Source: Micrococcales bacterium
Lineage (GTDB): Bacteria > Actinomycetota > Actinomycetes > Actinomycetales > Dermatophilaceae
Assembly: GCA_021287075.1 (NCBI GenBank)
Contig: JAJTBD010000006.1
Coordinates: 1 to 64,000 of the forward strand
Direction of reading: 5' to 3'
Length of the DNA: 64,000 bases
In this document: positions 36,137 through 44,272 of the stretch, piece by piece
Numbering within the stretch: position 1 is the stretch's first letter
How the letters are laid out: each line of letters begins with the position of its first letter
Position numbers and translations under genes: made by a program
Notes under the pieces: generated by a model
Databases searched by the model: none
Told to the model about the DNA's origin: nothing
The model's input: the letters and a program-made list of their open reading frames with translations, nothing else

Positions 36137-36157
36137 TGTGGTCTGGTGGCCGGTGCC

Positions 36158-37186
36158 TCAGCCGTCGAGGCGCACGAGCATCTTGCCGGTGTTGCCGCCG
36201 GAGAGCAGGTCACGGAAGCCCTGGACGGCCTGCTCGATCCCCGAGACGGTCGTCTCACGCCAGACGATCTTGCCCTCGCGCAGCCACTGGCCGACCTCGG
36301 CCTCGAACTGGGGGCGCAGGTCCTCGTGGTCGGAGACGATGAAGCCGCGCAGGGTCAGCCGCTTGCCGATGACCAGCGCCAGGTTGCGCGGGCCGGGAGG
36401 GGCCTCGGTGGCGTTGTAGTGGGCGATCATGCCGCAGATGGCGGCGCGGCCGTGCTGGCGCATGGCGGTGATGGCCGCCTCCAGGTGGTCGCCGCCCACG
36501 TTGTCGAAGTAGACGTCGATGCCGTCGGGCGCCGCGGCGCGCAGGCCCTTGCGGATCGGCTCGGCCTTGTAGTCGACGGCCGCGTCGAAGCCGGCCTCGT
36601 CGAGCAGCCACTGGCACTTCTCGGGGCCGCCGGCGCTGCCGATGACGCGGGAGGCGCCCTTGAGGCGGGCGAGCTGGCCGACGAGCGAGCCGACCGCCCC
36701 GGCAGCGGCCGAGACGAAGACGACGTCGCCCTCGGTGAACTCGGCCACGCGCACCAGACCGGCATAGGCCGTGCGCCCGGGCATCCCGAGGACGCCGAGA
36801 TAGGCCTGCGCGGGTGCGGCCTCGGTGTCGACGATGCGGGCATAGCGGGAGTGGACGACCGCGTCGGTGCGCCATCCGAGACCGTGGATCACGGTGTCTC
36901 CCAACGCGATCGGTGCGCCGGTCTCGTCGATGGCGTCACCGCGCACCTCCTCGACGACACCGACTGCCTCACCGGTCATCGGCTCGTCGAGCTCGAACGG
37001 CGGCACATAGCTCTTGACGTCGTTCATCCGGCCGCGCATATAGGGGTCGACCGACAGATAGGTGTTGCGGACCCGGATCTGGCCGGGCTGGAGTGCGGGC
37101 AGCGGGCTCTCGACCAGGGAGAAGTCGGCATCCACCGGCTCGCCGTGGGGGCGGCGGACAAGATGCCACGCGCGGGTCGTCGTCAT
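36158..37186 (-). CDS. Zinc-independent NADP-dependent oxidoreductase (MDR family)
   Basis: A 342-residue medium-chain reductase of the leukotriene-B4-dehydrogenase/prostaglandin-reductase (CurA-like) group, which reduce alpha,beta-unsaturated ketones or aldehydes with NADPH. N-terminal RPHGEPVDADFSLVESPLPA and NTYLSVDPYMRGRMND are group signatures. The cofactor motif is AAAGAVGSLVGQLARLKGA, followed by GSAGGPEKCQWLLDEAGFD and VYFDNVGGDHLEAAI. Zinc-binding Cys residues are absent. The physiological substrate is not evident. No clear ribosome binding site or -10 is seen before ATG. Confidence 0.92.
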   Translation of the reverse strand: MTTTRAWHLVRRPHGEPVDADFSLVESPLPALQPGQIRVRNTYLSVDPYMRGRMNDVKSYVPPFELDEPMTGEAVGVVEEVRGDAIDETGAPIALGDTVIHGLGWRTDAVVHSRYARIVDTEAAPAQAYLGVLGMPGRTAYAGLVRVAEFTEGDVVFVSAAAGAVGSLVGQLARLKGASRVIGSAGGPEKCQWLLDEAGFDAAVDYKAEPIRKGLRAAAPDGIDVYFDNVGGDHLEAAITAMRQHGRAAICGMIAHYNATEAPPGPRNLALVIGKRLTLRGFIVSDHEDLRPQFEAEVGQWLREGKIVWRETTVSGIEQAVQGFRDLLSGGNTGKMLVRLDG

Positions 37187-37263
37187 GGGAAGTGCAACCT
37201 TTCGTCAACGGACGTTCACGATGATGTCGGACGCGGGGCCCCGGGCGCGACCACAGTATCGAC

Positions 37264-38046
37264 ATGCGGCGGGGATCGACTGACACAGGTGTGCCACCCC
37301 CCGTCCTGCACCAGCCGCTCCTCGAGGGCCACGCGCGCAATGATCATCAGCGGGCCCGCCCGCTCCTCGACGCCCTGGCCCACGGCTTCACCTCCGTGGG
37401 CATCGATGTCTGGTCTGTGGGCGGGACCCTCCTGCTCGGCTCCGACTGGCCCGATCGCGGCCGCCGCCTCGACGTGGAGTATCTCGAGCCGCTTGCCGAG
37501 CTCGTCCGCGCCAACGGCGCCGTCTTCCCCGGGCGGGACATCCCCGTGCGGCTGCTCATCGACATCCGCAGCATCGCCGCCCCGACCTGGCAGGCCCTGG
37601 AGCGGGCCCTGGTCGACTATGCCCCGATGATGACCGCCGCGGTCGATGGCCGGGTCTTCCCCGGCGCGGTCACCGCGATCATCTCCGGGCACCGCGACCT
37701 GGCCGCACTGGAGGCGGCACCGGTGCGCCGCTGCTTCGCCGACGGCCGCGTGGCCGACCTCGGCCGCGGCATACCGCCCGCCGTCATGCCCCTGGTGAGC
37801 GACTCGTGGGCGGCGCACTTCTCCTGGGTGGGGGAGTCGGCGATGGGCGAGCGGGACCGACGGACGCTGCGGGGGCTGGTCGACCGGGTCCACGACGAGG
37901 GGCGGCTGCTGCGCTTCTATGGCACCTGGGACTGGGCGGGCCCGCAGCGCGACCGGCTCTGGTCCGAGCTGCTCGACGCGGGGGTCGACCTCATCAGCAC
38001 CGACGATCTCGCGGGCTTCGCCGACTTCTGCGCCGGGCGACGCTGA
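37264..38046 (+). CDS. PLC-like phosphodiesterase
   Basis: A 260-residue TIM-barrel protein resembling uncharacterised PI-PLC/GDPD-superfamily proteins. The opening EGHARNDHQRARPLLDALAH (His23, Asn26, Asp27) matches the HxHNDY-type motif that starts these barrels, followed by GFTSVGIDVW. A second catalytic-type His occurs in IISGHRDLAAL. The end LLDAGVDLISTDDLAGFADF is the usual last strand and helix. There is no signal peptide in this frame, so it looks cytoplasmic unless the start is wrong; a CAGTAT hexamer lies 4 nt before ATG. The substrate is unknown. Confidence 0.75.
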   Translation: MRRGSTDTGVPPPVLHQPLLEGHARNDHQRARPLLDALAHGFTSVGIDVWSVGGTLLLGSDWPDRGRRLDVEYLEPLAELVRANGAVFPGRDIPVRLLIDIRSIAAPTWQALERALVDYAPMMTAAVDGRVFPGAVTAIISGHRDLAALEAAPVRRCFADGRVADLGRGIPPAVMPLVSDSWAAHFSWVGESAMGERDRRTLRGLVDRVHDEGRLLRFYGTWDWAGPQRDRLWSELLDAGVDLISTDDLAGFADFCAGRR

Positions 38047-38131
38047 GGGCCGCCCCCGGCAAAGGGAATGGCCGCGGGCACCGTGGGTGTTGCATACTTG
38101 CAGTCCGCAGGAAGCCGGCCCGGCCGGTGTG

Positions 38132-38137
38132 TTGACA
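38132..38137 (+). promoter_or_regulatory. Possible ssrA -35 element
   Basis: TTGACA ends 27 nt before the mature 5' end of tmRNA. An AGGGAT at 38153-38158 could act as a poor -10 (15-nt spacer). If the precursor is longer than the mature RNA, another promoter is used. Confidence 0.35.
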
Positions 38138-38164
38138 AGTGCACAGCGTGACAGGGATCCCCAT

Positions 38165-38530
38165 GGGGGTGATCGGTTTCGACATTGTCCGGTCCATCAG
38201 GGGAAGCGGGTCGAGGACGCAGAGTTATCTCGTTAACGCCCTCTGCAAACCAATAGGTGCCAATTCCAAGCGCACCGACTTCGCCCTCGCCGCCTGAGCG
38301 AGCCCGAAGTCCGTTGGCCTAAGCACGATCTCGGCTTAGTCACCAGCGTCATCTAGAGATCTTGCTGCGCCGTCATGTCGGGGGACGGCGCGGGACTCCT
38401 ACTCGACTGGGCCTGTCAGGGGACGTGTGCGCGCGAGCCCTGAGGCCGAGAAAATCCTTAGCGCACTGCACCCGGAGAAGCCCTGGTATTCCGTCAGTGG
38501 ACGCGGGTTCGATTCCCGCCACCTCCACCA
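38165..38530 (+). ncRNA. ssrA: Transfer-messenger RNA (tmRNA)
   Basis: A 366-nt one-piece tmRNA. The 5' end GGGGGTG (38165-38171) pairs with CACCTCC before the encoded ACCA (38521-38530), giving a 7-bp acceptor stem with one G-U. GATCGGTTTCGAC follows the 5' strand, and the T-arm GCGGGTTCGATTCCCGC is at the 3' end. The reading frame resumes at GCC 38259 and encodes ANSKRTDFALAA, with the stop at 38295-38297. This tag marks proteins on stalled ribosomes for Clp proteolysis. Its partner SmpB and the adaptor ClpS are in the same window. Confidence 0.97.
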
Positions 38531-38612
38531 CTCATGGACCCTGTCACGCTGTGCGCCCTGCGCCCCCACCTCACCCAGCGGCCGTTCAGCCTGCACCGGC
38601 ACAATGGCCCGG

Positions 38613-39398
38613 ATGCCCGATCAGCCCGCCCTCCAGCGCAGCACGTCCCCGTCGACCGGGGAGCGTGTGCGCGCGGCGGCGTCGTGGGCGGCGGCCAACG
38701 CGGCATTCCTCGCCGTGCTCGTGCTGGGCGGCGCGCTCGTCGCCTTCCTGACCGCGGTCGCCGGCGAGATCTATGAGCAGGTGGCCGCCGGCGACGGCGT
38801 GGAGCGGCTCGACCGCCCGCTGCTCGACTGGATCCTCGGCTGGCGCAGCCCGGGCGTCGAGTCGGCGGTGACCGCCTTCACGCACGTCGGTGGGCCCTAT
38901 CTGATGCCCGCGCTTGCCGTGGTCGGCGCCGTCGGCCTGGCACTCTGGCGCCGCACGTGGTCACCGGTCGTCCTCATGGCCGTCGGCGCCGGCGGCTCGC
39001 TCGCCCTCACCCTCGCCGGCAAGGAGTTGGTGGGCCGGGCGCGCCCGCCGCTCGCCGACGCCGTGCCGCCCTTCGAGTCCTCCCCGTCCTTCCCCTCCGG
39101 CCACACCCTCAACGCCACCGTGGTCGCGGTGATCCTGCTGTATGCCGCGTGGCCGCGCCTGCGCCACGGTCGCCTCTGGCTGCTGCTCGCTGCGGCCTTC
39201 GCCGGCGCGATGGGCCTGAGCCGGGTGGTGCTCGGGCTCCACTGGCTCTCCGACGTGATGGCGGGCTGGGCGCTGGGGCTCGGCTGGGCGGCATTCGTCG
39301 TCACCGGGCACCTGCTGCTGGTGGTCCACCGGCGCGGCCCCCAACCGCGCTGGCACCGCCTGCCCGAAAGCCGCACACGGGAGACCGCAGGGCCCTAG
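38613..39398 (+). CDS. PAP2-family membrane phosphatase
   Basis: A 261-residue type 2 phosphatidic acid phosphatase with about six membrane helices. The three active-site motifs are KELVGRARPP, PSFPSGHTLN (catalytic His) and SRVVLGLHWLSDVMAGW (nucleophilic His). Family members dephosphorylate phosphatidic acid, or undecaprenyl pyrophosphate during cell-wall lipid recycling; which applies here is not known. ATG 38613 is 7 nt after CACAAT, so a leaderless start is likely; the ATG three codons earlier is less well placed. It follows ssrA by 82 bp. Confidence 0.92.
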   Translation: MPDQPALQRSTSPSTGERVRAAASWAAANAAFLAVLVLGGALVAFLTAVAGEIYEQVAAGDGVERLDRPLLDWILGWRSPGVESAVTAFTHVGGPYLMPALAVVGAVGLALWRRTWSPVVLMAVGAGGSLALTLAGKELVGRARPPLADAVPPFESSPSFPSGHTLNATVVAVILLYAAWPRLRHGRLWLLLAAAFAGAMGLSRVVLGLHWLSDVMAGWALGLGWAAFVVTGHLLLVVHRRGPQPRWHRLPESRTRETAGP

Positions 39399-39408
39399 CC
39401 TCGTGCCT

Positions 39409-40224
39409 GTGAGCATCCCCGCCGACGTGCCCCCGCCCCAGATCGTCGCCCCAAAACCCTTCCACCGCACCAATTTCGGCGTCGAGGTGACCAGCCTCCC
39501 GGCCGGCCGGACGCTGCGCGAGTTCGTCGCGGTGAAGGAGCCCTGGGGGTGCACCCTCCAGCTCGAGCGCAAGGACGGCAACGCGTGGGCGGTGCTGCAC
39601 GCAGAGCGGCTCACGCCGACCGCGACGGCCGGCGCGTGGTTCGAGCTCGGGTCGGTGGAGGAGAGCGCCGATATCGCCTACCGGTACCGGATCCCCGCGG
39701 ACGGCGCGCGCCCCGAGGTGCTCTCGGCCGAGGCGGTCATCCGCCATCGCAACCCCCGCGACTACACCGGCCTGGCGGCGGAGGCCTATGCGCTGATCCA
39801 GCCCCACCAGCCGCACACCGTCATCGACGTGGTGGAGGAGATGCCGCAGGGCACCGCGGGAGGCGCTCACGCACTGGCGACCGCGATGCTCGGCTATGAC
39901 CTGATCACCCTGCACTCCTCGCTGGCCGAGGGCGGCGCGAACCGCCGCGACTTCCGGACCGTCGTGCTGCACGAGGCCGCCCACCTGCGCCAGTACGAGG
40001 TCTATGGCGATGCCGCGGCGATGGGCGACGAGATCAAGGGCGTCTATGGCAACGAGCAGTTCCTCGAGAAGGCCGCCAACTGCCTGATGGAGCGCTGGGG
40101 CGGTCTCGCCGAGGGCAACCACTTCCCCTACTGCGACACCCCCGAGGCCATCGCGATGACCGACGCGCTGGCGGCCGGCCGGCCCTATTTCCGCCCCGGC
40201 TCGCCCCACGCCCCGACAGCGTGA
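39409..40224 (+). CDS. Unknown protein with an HExxH zinc-protease motif
   Basis: A 271-residue protein with no signal peptide or membrane segment. It contains VVLHEAAHLRQYEVYG, with HEAAH at 188-192, the zinc motif of many metallopeptidases. A preceding region with repeated charged and His-rich strands (IRHRNPRDYTGLAAEAYALI) and a downstream EKAANCLMERW Glu-containing helix could supply the third ligand. The N-terminal 110 residues look beta-rich. I do not recognise the family. GTG 39409 is preferred over GTG 39403 because TAGCCT ends 7 nt before it. Convergent with the YgjV-like gene. Confidence 0.7.
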   Translation: MSIPADVPPPQIVAPKPFHRTNFGVEVTSLPAGRTLREFVAVKEPWGCTLQLERKDGNAWAVLHAERLTPTATAGAWFELGSVEESADIAYRYRIPADGARPEVLSAEAVIRHRNPRDYTGLAAEAYALIQPHQPHTVIDVVEEMPQGTAGGAHALATAMLGYDLITLHSSLAEGGANRRDFRTVVLHEAAHLRQYEVYGDAAAMGDEIKGVYGNEQFLEKAANCLMERWGGLAEGNHFPYCDTPEAIAMTDALAAGRPYFRPGSPHAPTA

Positions 40225-40242
40225 AGCGGGCGGGGCCGCAGC

Positions 40243-40872
40243 TCAGACGTCGAGCTCCCAGGCATCGCCGTTGCGGGTGAAGCCGACCCGCCCGTAGTGG
40301 TTGGTGTTGACCATGCCCACGGGGGAGACGACCTTGCGGAAGCCCTGCTGCCGGAAGAGCCCGCTGCGCCGATAGACCCAGTCGCCGGGTGAGAAGTCGC
40401 GGAAGCGCGGGGTGACATAGTCCAGCTCCAGCTGGGCCACGCCGCGGCCGGCGTTGCGGGCGATCACCACGCCGACGGTCTCGTCGCCCCGCTGCACGAG
40501 GAAGGCGCGGCGCCCGAGCGCGTGCCGGGCGGACTGCTCGGGAGAGGGGAAGCCGGGGAAAAAGGAGTGGATGTCCCTGTCGTGGGCCTCGAGGAAGTGC
40601 TGGAGATAGGTGTCGTCGACGGGCACCTGCAAGGCGGCATAGCTGGGGTTGTCGCCCCGGTCGGCGAGCAGGGAGCGGATGAACCACAGGTTGATCAGCG
40701 TCAGCGCGATGTTCATCGCCATCATCGGCCAGACGTGGATCATGCCGTTGTAGACGGCCAGGATCACGCAGGCGATGAGGTTGAGGACGCGCAGCCGCAG
40801 CACGCGCGCCTGGAGCAGCGAGAAGACGAGCAGGGCCGAGCCGGCCCAGCCCAGGGCCTCGAGCCAGCTCAT
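40243..40872 (-). CDS. YgjV-like membrane protein
   Basis: A 209-residue protein. The N-terminal 75 residues form three helices of the YgjV type (LGWAGSALLVFSLLQARVLR, LNLIACVILAVYNGMI, MMAMNIALTLINLWFI). The C-terminal 130 residues are soluble, with RRAFLVQRGDETVGVVIARN and GDWVYRRSGLFRQQGFRKVV, weakly resembling an acetyltransferase fold. Catalytic role unproven. ATG 40872 overlaps the stop of the SIMPL gene by 4 bp, indicating coupling. Confidence 0.75.
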   Translation of the reverse strand: MSWLEALGWAGSALLVFSLLQARVLRLRVLNLIACVILAVYNGMIHVWPMMAMNIALTLINLWFIRSLLADRGDNPSYAALQVPVDDTYLQHFLEAHDRDIHSFFPGFPSPEQSARHALGRRAFLVQRGDETVGVVIARNAGRGVAQLELDYVTPRFRDFSPGDWVYRRSGLFRQQGFRKVVSPVGMVNTNHYGRVGFTRNGDAWELDV

Positions 40873-41492
40873 CGGGCCCACGCCCAGCGCACGGTCACCG
40901 ACGCCGCCACCGCGGCCTCCCCGGCCTCCACCGGCATGCCCCCCATGCTCATCGTGTCGGCCGCCATCCGCATCATCGGCCGCGGCCCCGCCGGCGCCGG
41001 CAGGTCGGCAACGGCCACCACCTCGCCGAGCCCGCGGCCGGCGAGCGCGGCATACTGCTCCGCCTTGGTGCGGGCATCGGCGAAGGCCGCCTCACGTGCC
41101 TCGGCGGCCAGCGCGGTGGTGTCGGCGATGGCCAGGGCGATCGTGTCGACGCCGAAGGCATCGCCGCCGGCCTCCGCCAGCGCCGAGACCAGGGGGGAGA
41201 CCCGCGCCAGGTCGCTGATGCGCAGGCGCAGCGAGGTCCAGGCGGAGTATCCGACGATGTGCTGCCCCTGGGCATCCCACCGGGGCTGGGCCGAGGAGGA
41301 GGTCGTGGACAGGTCGGCATCGGCCAGCCCCTGCGCCCGGGCGGCGGCCGTCACCGCGCCCGCCCGCTCGGACATCTGCGACAGGGCCGCGCCGACCGAG
41401 GTGGCCTCGGCCCGCACGCTGATGTCGAGCAGCGCCATATCGGGCACGCCACTGGCCGAACCGGACCCGGAGACCTCAACGAACTCGCTCAC
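40869..41492 (-). CDS. SIMPL (DUF541) domain protein
   Basis: A 207-residue SIMPL-domain protein. The pattern VSGSGSASGVPDMALLDISV at the start and REAAFADARTKAEQYAALAG near residue 140 are family hallmarks. No signal peptide is visible, so unlike many homologues it may be cytoplasmic. The family's function is poorly defined (first named for a signalling-interacting mouse protein). The start GTG is 6 nt after TAGAGT, whose first three bases are the stop codon of the upstream response regulator. Overlaps the YgjV-like gene. Confidence 0.85.
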   Translation of the reverse strand: MSEFVEVSGSGSASGVPDMALLDISVRAEATSVGAALSQMSERAGAVTAAARAQGLADADLSTTSSSAQPRWDAQGQHIVGYSAWTSLRLRISDLARVSPLVSALAEAGGDAFGVDTIALAIADTTALAAEAREAAFADARTKAEQYAALAGRGLGEVVAVADLPAPAGPRPMMRMAADTMSMGGMPVEAGEAAVAASVTVRWAWAR

Positions 41493-41498
41493 GCCAGA

Positions 41499-41504
41499 AC
41501 TCTA
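41499..41504 (-). promoter_or_regulatory. -10 element fused to a stop codon
   Basis: Bottom-strand TAGAGT: its TAG is the stop codon of the response-regulator gene, and the hexamer ends 6 nt before the GTG of the SIMPL gene. It allows independent leaderless expression inside an apparent operon. Confidence 0.55.
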
Positions 41505-42191
41505 TGGGAGGCGGCCGGTCCCGTCAGTCGCGTCGTGCACCAGAAGCGCGATCTGGACGCGGTTGTCGGCGTGCAGCTTGGCGAGCAGGCGGGTGACGTG
41601 GGTCTTGACGGTGGGCAGGCCCATGTCGAGCTCGTCGGCGATGTCGGCGTTGCTCATGCCCTGGCCGACCGCCAGCGCCACGTCGAGCTCCCGCGGTGTG
41701 AGGCCGGCGAGCTGGGAGCGGGCCCGGCTGGCGCGGTCACTGCTCGGCCGGGCCACCCGGCTGATCAGCTGCACGGTGACCGACGGCGAGAGGATGGGCT
41801 CGCCCGCGGCGGCCAGGCGCACCGACTCCACCAGGCGGGCCGGCGGGGTGTCCTTGAGGAGGAAGCCGGCCGCGCCGACACGCAGCGCCTCGACGATCAG
41901 GTCGTCGGTGTCGAAGGTCGTCAGGACAACCACCCGGGTGGGGGTCAGGCGGCCCGAGGAGGTGTGTGCCGCAAGGATTCTGCGCGTCGCCTCCAGCCCG
42001 TCCATGCGGGGCATGCGCACATCCATGAGCACGACGTCGGGTGTGGTGGAGGCGGCAGCGGCCACACCCTCGGCGCCGTCGGACGCCTCGCCCACGACGG
42101 TGATGTCGGCGGCCCCGCCGAGGATCATCGTCAGCCCGGCGCGCACCAGCGGGTCGTCGTCGACGAGGAGCACGCGGATGGGGTCGGCCAC
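41502..42191 (-). CDS. NarL/LuxR-family response regulator
   Basis: A 229-residue regulator. The receiver domain has an acidic pair in LLVDDDPLVR (D11-D13) and phospho-acceptor Asp57 in PDVVLMDVRMPRMDG, with Lys in GFLLKDTPP. The C-terminal LuxR helix-turn-helix lies at about 165-220 (LTPRELDVALAVGQGMSNAD). Partner kinase lies 13 bp upstream. Target genes are not evident; the SIMPL/YgjV genes downstream are candidates. Confidence 0.92.
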   Translation of the reverse strand: MADPIRVLLVDDDPLVRAGLTMILGGAADITVVGEASDGAEGVAAAASTTPDVVLMDVRMPRMDGLEATRRILAAHTSSGRLTPTRVVVLTTFDTDDLIVEALRVGAAGFLLKDTPPARLVESVRLAAAGEPILSPSVTVQLISRVARPSSDRASRARSQLAGLTPRELDVALAVGQGMSNADIADELDMGLPTVKTHVTRLLAKLHADNRVQIALLVHDATDGTGRLP

Positions 42192-42204
42192 GACGCCCAG
42201 CCTC

Positions 42205-43464
42205 TCACGGGTGCCAGGGAAGGCGGGCGCGGACGACGAAGTCGCCCGCCCTGTCGCGACCGAAGCTCAGCTGCCCCCCGGCGATGATCGCGCGCTCGGT
42301 GAGGCCGAGCAGGCCGAGTCCCGAGGCGGGGAGGGCCGGTGCCTCGGGGCCTGCGTCGCCGCGTGGTGCGGCAGCGGTGGCGGTGGCGGCGGGGTTGCGG
42401 GCCTCGATGTCGAGCCAGTCGCCTGCGCGTCCGGAGATGCGCAGGTCGACCGGCTGTCCGGGGGCATGCTTGCGGGCGTTGGTGAGCGCCTCCTGGACGA
42501 TCCGGAAGGCGTTGCGGGAGAGCGCATCTGGCATGGCCTGGATCGGTGCGTCGAGGTGCGCCGTGATCCGCGCGCCCGCGGCCTCCTCTGTCTCGACCAG
42601 GGCCGACAGACCCGCCAGGGTGGGCTGAGGGGGCTCGGGTGCGCCGTCGTCGGCCGTGCCGGTGTCGCGCAGCACGCCCAGCGCCTGCCGCAGCTCCGAC
42701 AGCGCTTGGTGGGCGTTGTCGCGGATGACCTCGGCGGCGGCGCGGGTCTCGGCGGGGGAGAGGTCCTCCCGATAGGCCAGCGCCCCGGAGTGCATCGCCA
42801 CGATCGACATCCGATGGGCGACCACGTCGTGCATCTCGCGCGCGATCCTCGACCGCTCGGTCGCCCGCGCCTGGTCCACGCGGGCGGACTGCTCACGGTC
42901 GCTCATCTCGGCGCGAGCCCGCAGGCTGGCCATCAGCTCCCGACGGCTGCCGATGGCATAGCCGATCGCCACCACGACGGCGATGAGCGCAGCCGTGAAG
43001 ACCAGGGTCAGCGGCATCGGCATCGGCTCGACCTGGGTCGGGCGGATCCGCTCGAAGGCATAGCTCGAGGCCAGCGACACGACCGAGGCGACGGCGATCG
43101 GCAGCGGTCGGCGATGGGTCGACAGCGACAGCAGCGCGACCGCGGCGGCCGGGCCGGCCCCGGCGGAGACGCAGGTGAAGAGCGCGAGCAGCACGGCCAC
43201 GGGGAGCGGGAAGCGCCTGCGCAGCAGCAGGATCGGCCAGGAGAGCAGCATGAGCCCGAAGTCCGGGCCATAGATGTCGTCGCCGGGCGGGTGCGGATAC
43301 TGCGACTCGGTGTCCATCGAGAAGCCGAAGGAGACCACCCCGGCCAGCATCGTGACAGCGAGTCGCCACGCCTCACCGGGCCAGGTCCGGGGGCGGGGGC
43401 GGCGGTCGGTGAGCAGCAGCACGTGGGCAGCGTAGGCCGCCCCGCTCGGCGGCCACGTCAGCAC
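42205..43464 (-). CDS. HisKA_3-type sensor histidine kinase
   Basis: A 419-residue kinase with about five N-terminal membrane helices (residues 33-175), a short linker, and a HisKA_3 box SRIAREMHDVVAHRMSIVAM with phospho-acceptor His212. The HATPase domain has an N box (VQEALTNARKHAPG) but a less regular G region ending LGLLGLTERAIIAGG. A Pro/Asp segment (DTESQYPHPPGDDIYGPDF) between early helices faces outside and could sense a ligand. Same class as the kinase at 24.6 kb but only distantly similar. Operon with the regulator downstream. Confidence 0.9.
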   Translation of the reverse strand: MLTWPPSGAAYAAHVLLLTDRRPRPRTWPGEAWRLAVTMLAGVVSFGFSMDTESQYPHPPGDDIYGPDFGLMLLSWPILLLRRRFPLPVAVLLALFTCVSAGAGPAAAVALLSLSTHRRPLPIAVASVVSLASSYAFERIRPTQVEPMPMPLTLVFTAALIAVVVAIGYAIGSRRELMASLRARAEMSDREQSARVDQARATERSRIAREMHDVVAHRMSIVAMHSGALAYREDLSPAETRAAAEVIRDNAHQALSELRQALGVLRDTGTADDGAPEPPQPTLAGLSALVETEEAAGARITAHLDAPIQAMPDALSRNAFRIVQEALTNARKHAPGQPVDLRISGRAGDWLDIEARNPAATATAAAPRGDAGPEAPALPASGLGLLGLTERAIIAGGQLSFGRDRAGDFVVRARLPWHP

Positions 43465-43543
43465 GTCGGCCGGCCGGCGTCATCCTTTGGTAGGGGCCGG
43501 GGGCAGGCCCGCAGGCGCCCGGCCAGCGTGAGAGGCTGGCGGC

Positions 43544-44206
43544 GTGGAGCTGATCCAGCAGTACTGGGACGACTACGCCGAGGGCTTCGACGCGGCCCCC
43601 GACCACGGACTCCTCGACCCCGACATCAGGGGTGCCTGGAAGGAGCTGCTGCGGGCCTGGCTGCCGATCGAGCCTGGGCTGGTGGCCGATCTGGCCTGTG
43701 GCACCGGGTCGCTGGCGGTGCTGGCCGCCGAGCTCGGCCATCACGTCGTCGGGATCGACCTCTCGCCCGAGATGGTCGCCCGCGCCCAGGCCAAGACCGT
43801 CCACTTCGGTGGTGCGGTGCGCATCGCCCAGGGCGACGTGGCGGACCCGGACATCGAGGACGGCAGTGTCGACGCCGTGCTGGCCCGTCACATCCTGTGG
43901 ACCCTGCCCGACCCACACGCGGCCATCGCCACCTGGGCGAGGCTGCTGCGACCGGGTGGACGGCTCATCCTGATCGAGGGGCAGTGGGCGTCGCAGGCCG
44001 ACCCCGACACCGGGGGAGGCGACGGGCAGGGCGAGGCCTATCCCGCTGCCGAGCTGCCCTGGGCCGGGGGAGTGCCACAGGAGGAGCTGCGGGCCGCGGT
44101 CGAGCCACTGCTCGGTGACGTCCTGGCCATCCCGCTCACCGATCCGCTGCTGTGGGGCCGCGAGATCACCGACCGGCGCTATCTGCTCTGCGGCCGCCGC
44201 GACTGA
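43544..44206 (+). CDS. Class I SAM-dependent methyltransferase
   Basis: A 220-residue methyltransferase with motif I LVADLACGTGSLAVLAAELG (about 48-67), motif II VVGIDLSPEMVARAQAK, and motif post-I/III DVADPDIEDGSVDAVLARHILW followed by LLRPGGRLILIEGQW. The DLS/DIEDGS residues bind SAM. Substrate unknown; the fold group includes small-molecule methylases. The GTG start follows GAGGCT by 6 nt. Starts 79 bp from the divergent kinase. Confidence 0.9.
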   Translation: MELIQQYWDDYAEGFDAAPDHGLLDPDIRGAWKELLRAWLPIEPGLVADLACGTGSLAVLAAELGHHVVGIDLSPEMVARAQAKTVHFGGAVRIAQGDVADPDIEDGSVDAVLARHILWTLPDPHAAIATWARLLRPGGRLILIEGQWASQADPDTGGGDGQGEAYPAAELPWAGGVPQEELRAAVEPLLGDVLAIPLTDPLLWGREITDRRYLLCGRRD

Positions 44207-44272
44207 GCCTTGCGGACGGGGCCGGGCGCCCCGATTGCAGCCAACCCGCTGGTAGCAGGTTGAATTGCACCC

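Noticed and set aside
38490..38530. Possible tRNA gene ending in CCA
   Set aside because: The T-arm and acceptor end belong to the tmRNA that starts at 38165; there is no anticodon arm.
40522..44118. A 1198-codon frame covering several genes on the other strand
   Set aside because: It crosses a SIMPL gene, both two-component genes and part of a methyltransferase, all recognisable in the other frames.
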